Assembly (NCBI RefSeq): GCF_019703515.2
Contig: NC_059351.1
Location: forward strand, 16,642,001 to 16,706,000
Direction of reading: 5' to 3'
Length of the DNA: 64,000 nucleotides
Source: Myxocyprinus asiaticus
Taxonomy: Eukaryota; Chordata; Actinopteri; Cypriniformes; Catostomidae
Below the pieces are notes generated by a model that did not search any database, was not told the DNA's origin, and saw only the letters and a program-made list of their open reading frames with translations. This document shows positions 42,307 through 54,540 of the stretch, piece after piece. A program made the position numbers and the translations under genes. The stretch's first letter is position 1. Each line of letters starts with the position of its first letter.

Positions 42307-44306
42307 TGTAGGGCTTTACTGGTTGTTTAGATCAGTGTTACTATCAGAAATAATTGGTAATTATTTCTTTAGTTATTAATTAATATTTAAATTAATTAAT
42401 TGAATCTAACTCATTAAAACCTCATATGGGGCACCAGTAAATGTAGTGAGCTATGTTTAGGAGCGGGTTTGGTTATTAGCAATAATTAATAATTATCAAA
42501 GATTATTATTAATTATTAAAATCAATAGAACATTGATTAGAATCCTTTAAATAAACAATTATCAAAGATAATCGTTAATTGTTAACATCGATGAAACATA
42601 CATTAAAATTAACATAGCTTATTGATCATTCAGATTCAACAATCATCAAATATAATGATCAATTATCAAAAATCAACAGAATATTAATAAGGATTAACAT
42701 TGACGGGGCACCACCCTGGAATCAGGGACTAATAACCAGATAGTATAACAGTCTCAATATTAGATTGTTTTCTAAGGAAAATCGACATCCGAAGAATATC
42801 GATTTTCGGGGAAAGAAACAATGAATGAAGGCTTGAATCCGAGCACTGACATCCTGTCAGCATGACACAGGTGTGTGCAAAACAAACCAAAACACTTCTC
42901 TTTGTAATATAACAAAGTTTATTTATGCAGTAATATCAATTAATAATTAATACAATGCAGTCAATAAACTTCTGACTTACAACTACAAACTAAACAGTGA
43001 TATGATTAGATATGGAAACTAAAATAATCCTATAACACATAAGGTGTGTTTGTGAGAGAGTGTGTGTGTGTAAGGAGGGACGCGCACAAAATGGAGGACG
43101 TGACTCTCGTGGAGAGTATGTCACACGAGACTTCCGGCCAGGGAATATGGCCGCGAATGTGGGTGGAGAGAAACCAGTCAATGGTAGCTTAGGGACAAAG
43201 CTGAGCTTTATCACAAAGCTATCAACTAGCCAAAAATGTGTGCCAGAATGTTTGTGAGGGGTCACGTGTGTGTGTGTGTGTGTGTGGTTAGTACGAGAGA
43301 GAGAGAGAGAATTAAGTGACGGCCCCAAAGCCGATTTCGCGATCGTGGGAGAGAAAGCAGCTGTTAGTTTTTCACTCAGAGATGCGGTGGACAGCTCGTA
43401 AACAGTCCCGCATTCTTTGATTCTTTAATGGATAAACTCAGTTTGCCGGTCTCACCCGCGATGGCGAAAATGCACAACAGTCCAGTGTGATTGGACCACA
43501 ATACAGCAAATCAAATTTGTGATAATTAATACCCTGAGTATTAATAATGAGCGGACATGGCGGTCCGTAAACTGTACAATCAATAAACTTGATACACAAG
43601 AATAACACACTATATTATTCTATCTCTGCCCAGATGTAAACCTCTTACTTGAATCGCATGAAGATGCAGAATGTGTGTTCATCCGTCCTTTAACTCAGAC
43701 TCGGTTCCTCGAGGCTTGGGTGATGATGGGAGGCCGTTTCCTCGCTCTGTCGGCGGGTGGTACGGCTGCTGATTCTCGGCGGGCTGGCGGAGAAATCAGA
43801 AACTTCGACTTGATTGAAGATGGAAGAGAAATCTTTAATCTCTTCACTTCTGCAGGCAAACGGATGAAGATGCGGATTGCTCGGCGGTCTCCTTCGGATC
43901 TGTTAGAGTGTTCGGTGGAACACAGAGTAATCTCAACTCATCCAGCGAGATGGAGATTGTATGGCCACAGTTTCAAGTCGGACGTTACTTCCTTGTGCCA
44001 CGAGACTGCACCTGAGAGCAGCGATGAGCTGGAAGCAAATCCCGGAAGCATTTCAGAGGTATTTCTACTCCTGATTATGTCATGGTTGAGGGACGTTCTA
44101 TTGTGTGCCTCATCCAATAGGAGTTGAGGAGTCCTTTAGTGAGCAAGGCTTCATGGGATTTGTAGTCTGTTTTGGACTCCCTTTGTTTGATTTTGGCATG
44201 GTTTTTCTCAGTAATATTTACGACTTGGTATGTGGGGGCCTGAGTTATGTTTTACGACTGTGTTAGTCCTGCCTTTGTCTTCTATCTGAATACATGAGGC
44301 CCAACA
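42307..44306 (-). mobile_element. LTR-like element, copy 2
   Basis: 2000-bp element in reverse orientation: it begins TGTAGGGCTTTACTGG on the + strand and ends GAGGCCCAACA. The 4-bp sequence CCAG at 42303-42306 and 44307-44310 is a target-site duplication. It aligns end to end with 8749-10373, plus an additional segment of about 375 bp at roughly 42990-43380 that contains short CA and GA runs. Short TG...CA ends and 4-bp duplication suit an LTR (solo). No internal retroviral genes are present. Confidence 0.65.
43675..44127 (+). other. 150-codon antisense ORF in LTR-like element, copy 2
   Basis: Frame FIRPLTQTRFLEAWVMMGGR... to LLIMSWLRDVLLCASSNRS, starting at a GTG; no ATG precedes it in frame nearby. 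Copy 1 encodes the same residues in two frames. No known domain, signal peptide or membrane segment is recognised. Antisense to the presumed LTR direction, so coding status is unsure. Confidence 0.3.
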
Positions 44307-45662
44307 CCAGGATTTCCGCTTTTAAACACGATTTTTTTAGTTTTTTGAAAAAATGTGGATTGATGGCTTCAGCAGAAGCGTATACCATCGATTAACAACC
44401 TCAGAGCTCAAAAGGTCTATCTTTCAAGGTTTTTAAGTTATCGTTAAAAATAAATTTGTCAATTGAGAAAATGAATGGGATTTTTATTTCTGGAACCCGA
44501 CTGTTGCGCTCTATTGAGCAACAGTGAACAAAGCAGGTGCACTCTGTGACAGTCCTGAAGCAATAAGCTTCCATCAGGGACTTGGTGGCCTCCATATACA
44601 AGTCTCTTCATCCAGGAGGCAATTTAGCATCTGCCCCATATCCTGAGGGACTGAAGCAGATGCACACATCGAAGCGCACAGAGATTAGCCATGCATGAGG
44701 ATATTGATATACAGAGGTGTGTGTGATGGGTAGGGGAATGGGGGGTGGCTTGATAGTGACACTGCACCGAGTGATATCCTTTATCAATTCCCCTGATGCC
44801 TAATTGTTGTGCTAATTACGCCGGGGCTAATGGAAATGTTTATAGTTTCCATTTTGAAATGATAGTGCAGTAATTAGCCACACTTCAGTTCATTAAGCAC
44901 TGTGAGAGCAAGACAGGAAGTGGCACTCGGATAGGGGAGGATTTGAAAGCTTGAGAGTAAAGAACAGTCGGAATCAGAGAGTATTTGTCTCTCAGCTGAT
45001 GATGTCATGTTTAGGTCTAACATTTTTCCATTTTAGTAAGAAAGAGAGCAATAATTGTTGGTGAAATAATGGCAAATTTTAGTCGGTTGACAGCGTTTTA
45101 ATAGATAAGTGGTTTCCCAAATGATATTTTTTGGCATGCTATTTTTGTCAAGTGTTTAACCATGATAAAAGCAAGCAATTTAAAATGTAAATTAAGATAA
45201 GTAATTTCAAGGAGCAGACAAAAATGTCCAAAGCCATTGGATAATTTTTTTAATGAATATCTGGGATATTAATTTGCAGTATAGTACACATGCCATAAAA
45301 TCAGTGGACATGCTGTAGTTAAAAGCTTGGCAAAATCTTCTGCCATTCTCCAGTGGACTTTTTAAGTAATAGGATCATATGGGTAGATTCAATTCATATC
45401 AAGTTTTATTGGCAAGATAAACTTAGAGTATTTGACACTATTCATACAGAGACAAACCAAATTGAATGCTGAAGTTTAATTTTGCCTAAGTTTGAATCTC
45501 TAAACTATTATTTTCTTAGACTGCTGTTCAGTCTTTCTCTTGCGGTTTCGCTTTCGATACTGATTCAGATGACAGTGAAAGACCGTTTTCATGCGATGCG
45601 AAGAGATACAGCAGCTTGCCTATAGTTTCCACACCTGGCTCACGACATGCGGGTTAAGTCTC

Positions 45663-45667
<5 letters not shown>
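44307..45667. other. Stretch without a supported gene
   Basis: 45290-45370 and 45465-45660 match 29790-29880 and 34795-35070 respectively (dispersed repeats). 44750-44960 is less repetitive and rich in TAAT motifs, but nothing identifies its role. Confidence 0.4.

Positions 45668-45716
<49 letters not shown>
45668..45716. repeat. (TA)n microsatellite
   Basis: About 24 TA units inside a dispersed repeat copy. Confidence 0.95.
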
Positions 45717-45724
<8 letters not shown>

Positions 45725-47494
45725 TTTTTTTGACGAGTTAAACAGTCAACTATTAAGTACAGAAATTAATCCCTTTAAATTTCACAGTCGTAATAATTCG
45801 AAATGCAGCAGCCTTGTTAGCTGTTGCAGTTTATTTTTGAATGAAAATCCCATTCTAGATAGTATTTTGAAGGACAAAAATTGTGTATACATACCTGCAG
45901 ACAAGATAATGATCAATATTTTTGGTCCATTTTCCTGGAAGAGAAAGACATTTTAAGTGTGCTATCTGCTAAGCTTGTTTTGTCAACTTTTAGGAGCACA
46001 CTCACATATGGGTGATCTCAGAGTTAATGGATATAGACTAAAAGACACAAAACTAACATATTACTTTCATGGGGACTTTAACAGAAGGTTTGTCCACATT
46101 TCACTTTGTTCACAAGTGTACATGGGAACCATTATAGGCATTCAAAGAGTAAGCTTTTTGATTACGTATTTGTCCAAGTGTGTAATCTGTGAACAGGATA
46201 TAATTGAGGAAAAGATGCATCCTAAATAAGGAAGAGGTGCCAGTGGAACATTAGTTTGTGTTGGGGTGGCTGACTCTACATATAATTAAAAACACCTATT
46301 TCCACCCATCAAACACCATCCACAGTCAGGCCTGGATCCTCTGCTATATCAGCTGCTCGACACAAACAGCACAAAAGCATCAGGACTGCAGATTAAGAAA
46401 GAGAAACATTTCTGTGCACTCATGACACGTTACTTTCAACACCAACTTTATTGACTAATTTCTAACGTTCCTGTTATTATGCTACAGTACAAGTCGACTG
46501 AAAGGTTGTGCCTGGTTTAATTTATGCCTGTTTCCTTGAGCCCCATACCTTATAATAATGCATTTCAACCTGTGCCAGAACAATGAAGCACATCAGGTGC
46601 ATTTTAAAGCAAAAAACATAACACCATGTCCAATAATAACACCCAGAATTTTGTCAACATTGAAGTAAAATAACATATTTATACTTATTAGTAGGAAGCT
46701 GTGCCACACTGACAGCATTCTGGCAAAGACTCCTATCATAACACGCTGTGCCAAAGGACATGGAAAATTTTCTCAACTTCAGATGTATCCAGGCCTATTT
46801 ACCGCATCCAACTTATCCAAGTATGCAACAGTAAATTGGCCAAGATCACTCCAAGCCAAATTTAGTGTGAGGGGCATCACACAGCGAGAAGTGATGCATC
46901 ATCTAAATACATCACACATTTTTGTGCTTGAGCAAACACATTTCATGTATAAATACCATTTAAAACATGCCAGTGTAAGCCATAATCCAAAAGACATAAA
47001 ACCAGAGAATTGCTGCACAGAATTATCAAGCATGATGGAGGCAAAACTTCCAGATGCTTGAAAGGAAGCAATGAAGAGAATATACCAGTACTGTAAGTGG
47101 CAAATGTAAATAATTGGGTTTTCTTATAAACTTAACCTCCTTGTAATCAATGTGAGACATCCCATCTCATCATGTTCTGATGAATAATAAATTAATGGAA
47201 TGGTTGATGATTATATCAATATCACACAACAAACAGCATAATAATCAGATTTTATAATCCACACAGTTCACATTCATGTTCTTAGTTCAGTTAGTGTTCA
47301 TGAAGATCAGTGGTTCTCAACTCTATAGATGAAATTACCATGAAGTCACACAGCAGATCACTGCAGTTCTGTGCTTTTCTAATGGTGGATTTGAGCAGCA
47401 CTGCAATTTTAATAATCTGTTAAGCAATTTTATAATGTAATAATGTTGTTAAATGCTAATAAAAGTGATTAAAATAGGGATATCATAAGAAATA
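45717..47494. other. Stretch without a supported gene
   Basis: Short ORFs lack recognisable domains and no terminal repeats were found. Confidence 0.4.
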
Positions 47495-48064
47495 CACTCA
47501 CTGAGCACTTTCCTAGGAACACCGGTACACCTACTTAATCATGCGATTATCGAATCTGCCAGTTGTGTAGCAGCAGTGTATTGCATAAAATCATTCAGAT
47601 ACGGGTCAGGAGATTCAGTTAATGTTCACATCAACCATCAGAATGGGGAAAAAATATGATCTCAGTGATTTCGACCATGGTATGATTTTTGGTGTCAGAC
47701 AGGCTGGTTTGAGTTTTTCTGTAACTGCTGATCTCCTGGGATTTTCACCCACAGCAGTCTCTAGAGTTTATTCAGAATGGTGGCAAAAAAAAAAAAAAAA
47801 AAAAAAAACTTCCAGTGAGCAGCAGTTCTGCGGAAGGAAAGGCCTTTTTGATGAGAGGGGTCAACGGAGAATGATCAGACTGGTTCAAGCAGACAGAAAG
47901 GCTGTGGTAACTCATATATCAACTCTGTACAATTGTGGTGAGCAGAATAGCATCTCAGAATGCACAACACGTTGAACCTTGAGGCAGTTGGGCTACAACA
48001 GCTGAAGACCATGTCGGGCATTTTATTAGGACCATAGTGTTGCTAATAAAGTGCTCATTTAGTG
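47495..48064 (+). mobile_element. Tc1-like element, deletion derivative
   Basis: Inverted termini CACTCACTGAGCACTTT (left) and aaagtgctcatttagtg (right), each flanked by TA. At 570 bp it retains the N-terminal transposase region and the right end only. Confidence 0.8.
47643..47975 (+). pseudogene. Tc1 transposase N-terminal remnant
   Basis: MGKKYDLSDFDHGMIFGVRQ and LSFSVTADLLGFSPTAVSRV give the first helix-turn-helix. A run of about 24 A (47785-47808) expands the coding region into poly-Lys. SEQQFCGRKGLFDERGQRRM and IRLVQADRKAVV give the second HTH. The catalytic domain is deleted. Confidence 0.75.
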
Positions 48065-48489
48065 TATTCGTAGCTTCTTTAGACAAAACCAGTTTTAACT
48101 TGATTCAATAGGTCTTTTAATTCAGTAGGCCTTAAGATTTTGTCAGACATGTAACATGTTGATGATATGCATCCCTACACATTTAACATACTTCTAAAGC
48201 CAGATATATCCATAAACAAATTTATTTAAATGTGCATATTCTTTTACAAACAGTATGCTCTGTTGTATAGATGGTGTCCTCTTTGTCCAAAAACACCCAT
48301 TTGCAAACAGAGTTTGTGCAATTATTTTCTGAAAAGTTCAAATCTACCAACAGCAGCTGTGGGGTAATGGGGTCTTATTAGAGCTGAAGCATCACAATGA
48401 CCGTGATACGTATTATAATTTATGTCATATCCTGAGTTTGTCCCAATCCACTAATCCTGATGAAAATATAAATAGGCCTAAATCTCTAA
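48065..48489. other. Short stretch without a supported gene
   Basis: Nothing recognised between the Tc1 derivative and the LINE. Confidence 0.4.
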
Positions 48490-48536
48490 TAATTGTTTGG
48501 AAACGGGGTGTTTAAACCCCACTTTTTGGACTCAAG

Positions 48537-51476
48537 ATGGCGCCGAGTATGGCTGCTGCGTTGCGAGCTCCGACACAACTTAGCAATGGTTTGTTTGTTT
48601 TGTTTACAATTCTTATGTTTCTTGTCTTGGATGTTGCCTGCCTTATTGTCTACGACAGACAAACACTTTTGGACATTGGCTCAGCGATCTCACACCGTAA
48701 ACCGGACTTCACATTCCTCAATGCCGACCCGCTGTTTACAAACACGCAAGCGGAGCCCTTTGTCTGGGCAGCACGGCCGCGGAAACGCAGGAGGAAAAGG
48801 GGAAACAGAGCCGGCGTTCTCATCAGAGTAAGACGCCGCGCAAATCGACCCCCGCTACCCACTATTCTACTGGCAAATGTTCAGTCTCTGGATAACAAGC
48901 TCTGCGAGCTGAAAGCGGGGATCTCTTTCCAACGAGAGACGAGGGACTGCTGCGTTATCTGCCTTACGGAAACTTGGATGTCTGCGGAGATTCCAGACTC
49001 AGCCATTGAACCCGCGGGGTTCTCCATGCTCCGAGCGGACAGAGCGAAAGACCTCTCAGGTAAAACTAGAGGAGGTGGTGTATGTTTTATGATCAACAAA
49101 TCCTGGTGCGATCAGAGGAACATACATTCTATCAAGTCTTTCTGTTCTCCTGATCTGGAATTTCTTATGCTTCTGTGTCGACCATTCTGGCTACCGAGGG
49201 AATTCACAGCGGTCATTATCACTGCTGTGTACATCCCCCCACAAGCCGACACAGACCGGGCACTCAAGGAACTGTATGGGAGTATAAGTGAGCAGGAAAC
49301 CGCGCACCCTGAGGCCGCGTTCATTGTGACCGGGGACTTTAATAAAGCCAGTTTAAAATCAGTCGCACCAAAATATCACCAGCACATTAGTTTCAACACA
49401 CGAGGGGACCGGGTTTTGGACCATTGCTACTCTCCGTTCCGGGATGGCTACAAATCCCTCCCCCGCCCACCATTTGGAAAATCGGACCACTCTTCCATTC
49501 TGCTTCTGCCCGCTTACAGGCAGAAACTGAAACAGGAAGCACCCACCCTCAGAACGATCCAGTGCTGGTCGGACCAATCAGACTCTACGCTACAAGACTG
49601 TTTTGATCGCACGGACTGGGAGATGTTCCGGTCCGCCTCTGATGACGACATCGAGCTTTACGCTGATAGCGTAATGTGCTTCATCAGAACGTGTGTAGAG
49701 GAAGTGATTCCGACCAGAACTGTGCGAATCTATCCGAATCAGAAGCCGTGGATCAACAGCGATGTTCGCGCAGCACTTAATGTGCGGACCTCCGCTTTTA
49801 ATTCCGGGAACGCGGAGGAGCATAAACAAGCCAGTTATGCCCTCCGAAAAACTATCAAAACAGCAAAACGCCAGTACAGGAGTAAGATTGAAGGACAGTT
49901 TAACACCACCAACTCTAGAAGCATGTGGCAGGGAATTAACATCATCACGGACTTTAAAGGGAATAAAAACTCCGCCATGAACACCGCTGCCTCTCTCCCA
50001 GATGAGCTAAATACTTTTTATGCTCGTTTCGAGGGAAATAACACCGCCCTCGCGGAGAGAGCTCTCACGGCCGAAGCTACAGAGGTTAGTTCACTCTCCG
50101 TCTCTGTAGCGGATGTAACCCGATCATTCCGACGGGTGAATATCCGCAAAGCCGCGGGTCCAGACGGCATTCCGGGCCGCGTCATCAGAGCGTGCGCGAA
50201 CCAGCTGGCTGGTGTTTTTACGGACATTTTCAACCTCTCCCTCTCTTTGTCTGTAGTCCCCACATGCTTTAAAACATCCACCATTGTGCCTGTTCCAAAA
50301 CAATCGAAAATAACTTGTTTAAATGACTGGCGTCCTGTTGCTCTGACCCCCATCATCAGCAAATGTTTTGAGAGACTAATCAGAGATTACATCTGCTCTG
50401 TATTACCACTCAATCTTGACCCGCTGCAGTTTGCTTACCGTAACAACCGCTCCACTGATGATGCCATTGCATCTACAATACACACTGCTCTCTCCCACCT
50501 GGAAAAAAAGAACACTTATGTGAGAATGCTGTTTGTAGACTACAGCTCAGCATTCAACACCATAGTGCCCTCCAAGCTAGATGAGAAACTCCGGGCTCTG
50601 GGCTTAAACAGCTCGCTGTGCAGCTGGATCCTGGACTTCCTGTCAAGCAGACGCCAGGTGGTTAGAATAGGCAGCAACATCTCCTCATCACTGACCCTCA
50701 ACACTGGAGCCCCGCAGGGCTGTGTTCTCAGCCCACTACTGTATTCCCTGTACACACATGACTGTGTGGCAACACATAACTCCAATGCCATCATTAAGTT
50801 TGCTGATGACACGACGGTGGTAGGTCTGATCACTGACAATGATGAAACAGCCTACAGAGAGGAGGTGCACACTCTGACACACTGGTGTCAGGAGCACAAC
50901 CTCTCCCTCAACGTCAGTAAGACAAAGGAGCTTGTGGTGGACTTCAGGAGAAAAGACAGAGAACACAGTCCAATCACCATCAATGGAGCACCAGTGGAGA
51001 GAGTCAGCAGCTTCAAGTTCCTGGGTGTCCACATCACTGAGGAACTCACATGGTCCGTCCACACTGAAGTCGTTGTGAAGAAGGCTCATCAGCGCCTTTT
51101 CTTCCTGAGACGGCTGAGGAAGTTTGGAATGAACCGCCACATCCTCACACGGTTCTACACCTGCACTGTGGAGAGCATCCTGACTGGCTGCATCTCCGCC
51201 TGGTACGGCAATAGCACTGCCCACAACCGCAAAGCACTGCAAAGGGTGGTGCGAACTGCCAAACACATCATCGGAGGTGAGCTTCCCTCCCTTCAGGAAA
51301 TATATACAAGGCGGTGTGTGAAAAAAGCTCGGAGGATCATCAGAGACTCCAGCCACCCGAGCCATGGGCTGTTCTCACTGCTACCATCAGGTAGGCGGTA
51401 TCGCAGCATCAGGACACGCACCAGCCGACTCCATGATAGCTTCTTCCCCCAAGCAATCAGACTTCTGAACTCTTGA
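48537..51476 (+). CDS. LINE endonuclease / reverse transcriptase (979 aa), intact
   Basis: ATG within caagATGGCGCCgag opens a 979-codon frame with no stop. Residues 20-38 are hydrophobic (one possible membrane-like helix) and 80-101 strongly basic ([12 protein letters not shown]). The APE-type endonuclease spans about 110-325: ANVQSLDNK (113-121), TETW (144-147, catalytic Glu), [12 protein letters not shown] (266-269) and SDHSS (316-320). The reverse transcriptase spans about 535-820: [38 protein letters not shown] (first Asp), [16 protein letters not shown] and FADD (about 756-759). The C-terminus [18 protein letters not shown] is typical of fish CR1/L2-group elements. It nicks target DNA and primes reverse transcription there. 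All catalytic motifs look intact. Confidence 0.92.
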   Translation: MAPSMAAALRAPTQLSNGLFVLFTILMFLVLDVACLIVYDRQTLLDIGSAISHRKPDFTFLNADPLFTNTQAEPFVWAARPRKRRRKRGNRAGVLIRVRRRANRPPLPTILLANVQSLDNKLCELKAGISFQRETRDCCVICLTETWMSAEIPDSAIEPAGFSMLRADRAKDLSGKTRGGGVCFMINKSWCDQRNIHSIKSFCSPDLEFLMLLCRPFWLPREFTAVIITAVYIPPQADTDRALKELYGSISEQETAHPEAAFIVTGDFNKASLKSVAPKYHQHISFNTRGDRVLDHCYSPFRDGYKSLPRPPFGKSDHSSILLLPAYRQKLKQEAPTLRTIQCWSDQSDSTLQDCFDRTDWEMFRSASDDDIELYADSVMCFIRTCVEEVIPTRTVRIYPNQKPWINSDVRAALNVRTSAFNSGNAEEHKQASYALRKTIKTAKRQYRSKIEGQFNTTNSRSMWQGINIITDFKGNKNSAMNTAASLPDELNTFYARFEGNNTALAERALTAEATEVSSLSVSVADVTRSFRRVNIRKAAGPDGIPGRVIRACANQLAGVFTDIFNLSLSLSVVPTCFKTSTIVPVPKQSKITCLNDWRPVALTPIISKCFERLIRDYICSVLPLNLDPLQFAYRNNRSTDDAIASTIHTALSHLEKKNTYVRMLFVDYSSAFNTIVPSKLDEKLRALGLNSSLCSWILDFLSSRRQVVRIGSNISSSLTLNTGAPQGCVLSPLLYSLYTHDCVATHNSNAIIKFADDTTVVGLITDNDETAYREEVHTLTHWCQEHNLSLNVSKTKELVVDFRRKDREHSPITINGAPVERVSSFKFLGVHITEELTWSVHTEVVVKKAHQRLFFLRRLRKFGMNRHILTRFYTCTVESILTGCISAWYGNSTAHNRKALQRVVRTAKHIIGGELPSLQEIYTRRCVKKARRIIRDSSHPSHGLFSLLPSGRRYRSIRTRTSRLHDSFFPQAIRLLNS

Positions 51477-51785
51477 TCTCCCACGATCAAAATACATCAT
51501 CCCTGCACTTTATTACTCTTTTATCTCACACCGGACTGTCATAAATTATATTACTGTCATTATATTATGTCTCTCTTAACAACTGACTATCAACCGACAG
51601 CCTGAATGTCAATACAGTACAATACTGTACATTCTATATATATACTTTTTTTCATATATATTTTAATTTTTATTGAATAATGTGTATCTATATAGTATCT
51701 ATATAGTAAAAAACAAAAAAAAAAACAAAAACAAAAACAGCATATTGTATACTGTGCAATGTATGTTATTATTGTATATTGTTGA

Positions 51786-51956
51786 GTGTAATTGTGTATA
51801 ACAGATGTTTAAATTGTGTTGTGTTAATTTGATGTTTTAAGTTGTGTAATTATGTATAACAGATGTTTAAATTGTGCTGTGTTAATTTGATGTTTTAAGT
51901 CGAGTTTAATTATGTATAACAGATGTTTAAATTGTGTTGTGTTAATTTGATGTTTA
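51786..51956. repeat. Three tandem ~58-bp units in LINE 3' UTR
   Basis: Units share tataacagatgtttaaattg and gtgttaatttgatgttt, starting near 51786, 51844 and 51904, with only a few differences. Confidence 0.85.
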
Positions 51957-52083
51957 TTGTAGATTGGCGTATGTCTCATCACTGTCACGACTGCTATGTT
52001 GATCGGAACTGCACCCAAGAATTTCACACACCATTGCACTTGTGTATATGGCTGTGTGACAATAAAGTGATTTGATTTGATTT

Positions 52084-53630
52084 TGACAAACAGCACTTGT
52101 TGCGCATTTTCAGCTTAATTTGAACCAGGCGCTAATGCTATTCTAAGCAGTTATTTTCTGGGGTGCCAAAAGAACCCGAAAGTGCCAAATGACACGTTTG
52201 TGCCAAACTGTAAATTCTGATTGGACACATAGCCTTTGATGTCATTAATGAAAGGTATAGCATTTAAAACTATGAAAGTATTCACATCTACGGTCACTTT
52301 TTGTAATGCATATTTAGGGTTCCCACTCTTTTAACAGAACAATTTTCCAGGACATTTCCAGGACACTTTATGTACCCATCGGGTGTAATATTTAAGCAAA
52401 AACACATGAGAGGTCATAATGTATATTGTGGTTATTGGATGGTTATTTTTTTCTGAATTCTGTATTCAACAGTTAATTACATTTTATTAACAAAACGGTG
52501 AAAATATAATTATATTAATTAATTAAAACGCACAAAGAGAACATTTCCTTGACCCCGAAAAAGCATCCATGGCCATGTGCTGAAGTTCAAGCTTTTTATA
52601 TTTTGCAGTAGTAAAGTAGACATCAGACTTATTTTATATGCTCTTTGTTGCAACGCTGTTAATAGGCGTCATTTGTGGATTTTCCAAGAGCTAAAATAAG
52701 CAAAATTGTCACACTGTACAGCCCTGAATCTACTACACACACAAAGCACACGTGATGCTCATAACTCTTTGTTGTCAGTGTTTGAGCGGAAGGCTTCAAA
52801 CATAATTTTTTAAGCACGCAGCACATGCAGATACTTTTTTAATTAAATCTCATCCTTTTGCACTTTAAATAATCACACCAGGACATATTGCAATTTTAAT
52901 TTGATTAATTATGCATTTAAACGCGATTTATAGCTAATGCTATTTTTATGACTGGATTCAGTGATTCTGTCCATGTTTTCCACATCGCGAAAATGTGGTA
53001 ACTGCGGTATAAGCAGACTCAGATCATTGAATTATTGAATTAATCCGCATGTAAAGGCTGCGTCACCATGCTACCATCTCGGGGTTTGAATTATAATTTT
53101 TTTTTAAATCAGTGTTTTGACCGTTGTCATTGTCTAAAGTTTACGACTCAAAAGTTTTTGTTGTTAACATGACAGCAATGTTCGAACGAGAAAATCATAT
53201 TTTGCACTTTATCAATACTAACTTAAACTATTTTGTCAGAGCAAAGCAGAGATGACAGCAGATGTACGGAGAATGTATCTGACAGGGCTTCGTTCATGAC
53301 CAGGGTTGCTGCAGAGTCTTTCAAATCTAATTTAAGACTTTTTAAGACCTTTTTCAAGACCTGAACAAATAAAATGAATACCGTAACCCCATACGAAAAC
53401 AAACCAACACAATCTAAAAATAAATCATGTATCACAGACTCTTACTTAAACAAGCAGGGGCACACATTCAATATGGCCTTAACATTGCTTATCAGTAAAA
53501 CAGGGTAGGCTATATGGAAGTTCAGAATACTCAAGACATGTTTTCCACATATATATCACATTAAAAAAAAAAAATAATTATGTACCATTATATAAATAAA
53601 TACAAATTAGAGGTTGACCGATATTGGATT
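52084..53630. other. AT-rich stretch without a supported gene
   Basis: A fish dispersed repeat is likely at 53300-53360 (gctgcagagtctttcaaatc, atttaagactttttaagac). No gene is recognised. Confidence 0.4.
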
Positions 53631-53751
53631 TGTCAGCTTTGAGCTATTGTTATTCTTGTTTTGGCCACTAGATGGTCTCAGTGTACATTTTGTTCTGTTC
53701 CTTTCTTTTTTCCGCCATTTTGTTAATTGTGTCATTCAGAGCTACTGACAG

Positions 53752-54540
53752 ATGTCTGTCTTCAACTGGATGCCTTCGTCTGACCCACCACCTCATCTTC
53801 CTCCTGCTGTACCATTGCCAATTTTTTCAATGTCTGCACCCATGAATGAACCATGTCTACCTCCACCACAACATTTCTCAGGAGACCCGATTGCCTGTCG
53901 AGGATTTCTTACCCAGTGTTCTTTTACATTTGAATTACAACCTTCTAGTTTCCCCACTGACCGGTCCAAGATCGCTTACATTATTACATTGCTTTCCAGA
54001 AGGCCCCTGGCCTGGGCCACCGCAGTGTGGGAGGCACGAAGTTCCTCTTGTTCCAGCTACCTGGCCTTTACTGAAGAGTTCAAGCGGGTATTCCATCATC
54101 CCCTCAGTGGCTGTGAGTCATTGAGGCACCTACTCATACTTCAGCAGGGAGGTCACAGTGTGACGGAATAAGCCTTACAGTTTTGCACTATGGCGGCAGA
54201 GAGTGGCTGGAACAAAGAGGCTCTGATGGCAAGTTTCTCAGGAGGACTTTCGGAAGAGATACTAGACGAACTCACGACACGGGAACCTGTATTGAATCTC
54301 GAGCCTCTGATCAAGTTGGCCACCCGTCTAGACAATCAACTACATGAGAGGGAATTGTACCATAAATCAGCTTGGGTTCTTTTATGCACTCCTGCTCAAG
54401 AATCACTGACAACACCTGGTCATGAACTTCCCGAGCCATTGCAGTTAGGTGGCACCCGCATCTCACAGAGGGAGAGAGAGTAGTGCTGTCTAAATTGTAG
54501 AGAACCTGGCCACTTCCGACCAGCTTGTCCCGAGCTCCGG
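53752..54540 (+). pseudogene. Gypsy gag
   Basis: MSVFNWMPSSDPPPHLPPAV opens the ORF; PPPQHFSGDPIACRGFLTQC and FKRVFHHPLSG are typical of fish Gypsy gag. In-frame TAA at 54169-54171 and TAG at 54481-54483 break one continuous frame. After the TAG comes the zinc knuckle CLNCREPGHFRPAC (C-x2-C-x4-H-x4-C). Gag forms the virus-like particle and binds RNA. Confidence 0.8.

Larger units (their letters stand above)
48490..52083 (+). mobile_element. CR1/L2-type LINE with intact ORF
   Basis: A non-LTR retrotransposon: short 5' leader, one long ORF (48537-51476), a roughly 600-bp 3' UTR with three tandem units (51786-51956), and a terminus caataaagtgatttgatttg with ATTTG repeats, typical of CR1/L2-group 3' ends. 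The 5' boundary is approximate; no target duplication was identified. The uninterrupted ORF suggests recent mobility. Confidence 0.8.

Noticed and set aside
42307..44306. Pair 8749-10373 / 42307-44306 as the two LTRs of one large provirus
   Set aside because: They are in opposite orientation, and the DNA between holds unrelated elements with no gag-pol-env of its own.
44401..44601. 66-codon - strand ORF downstream of LTR-like copy 2
   Set aside because: Low complexity, no homology that I recognise, and length is unremarkable for AT-rich DNA.
44750..44960. Candidate conserved non-coding element with TAAT motifs
   Set aside because: Only its non-repetitive look supports it. Without cross-species alignment there is no evidence.
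45591..46229. Possible host exons
   Set aside because: No recognisable domain, no consistent splice sites, and part lies in a dispersed repeat and a (TA)n tract.
50736..51365. 209-codon - strand ORF over the LINE RT
   Set aside because: Exact antisense of the intact LINE frame, a consequence of its codon composition.
51786..51956. Regularly spaced repeats considered as a CRISPR array
   Set aside because: Units are contiguous tandem copies without unique spacers, in a eukaryotic LINE 3' UTR. No cas-like genes are present.
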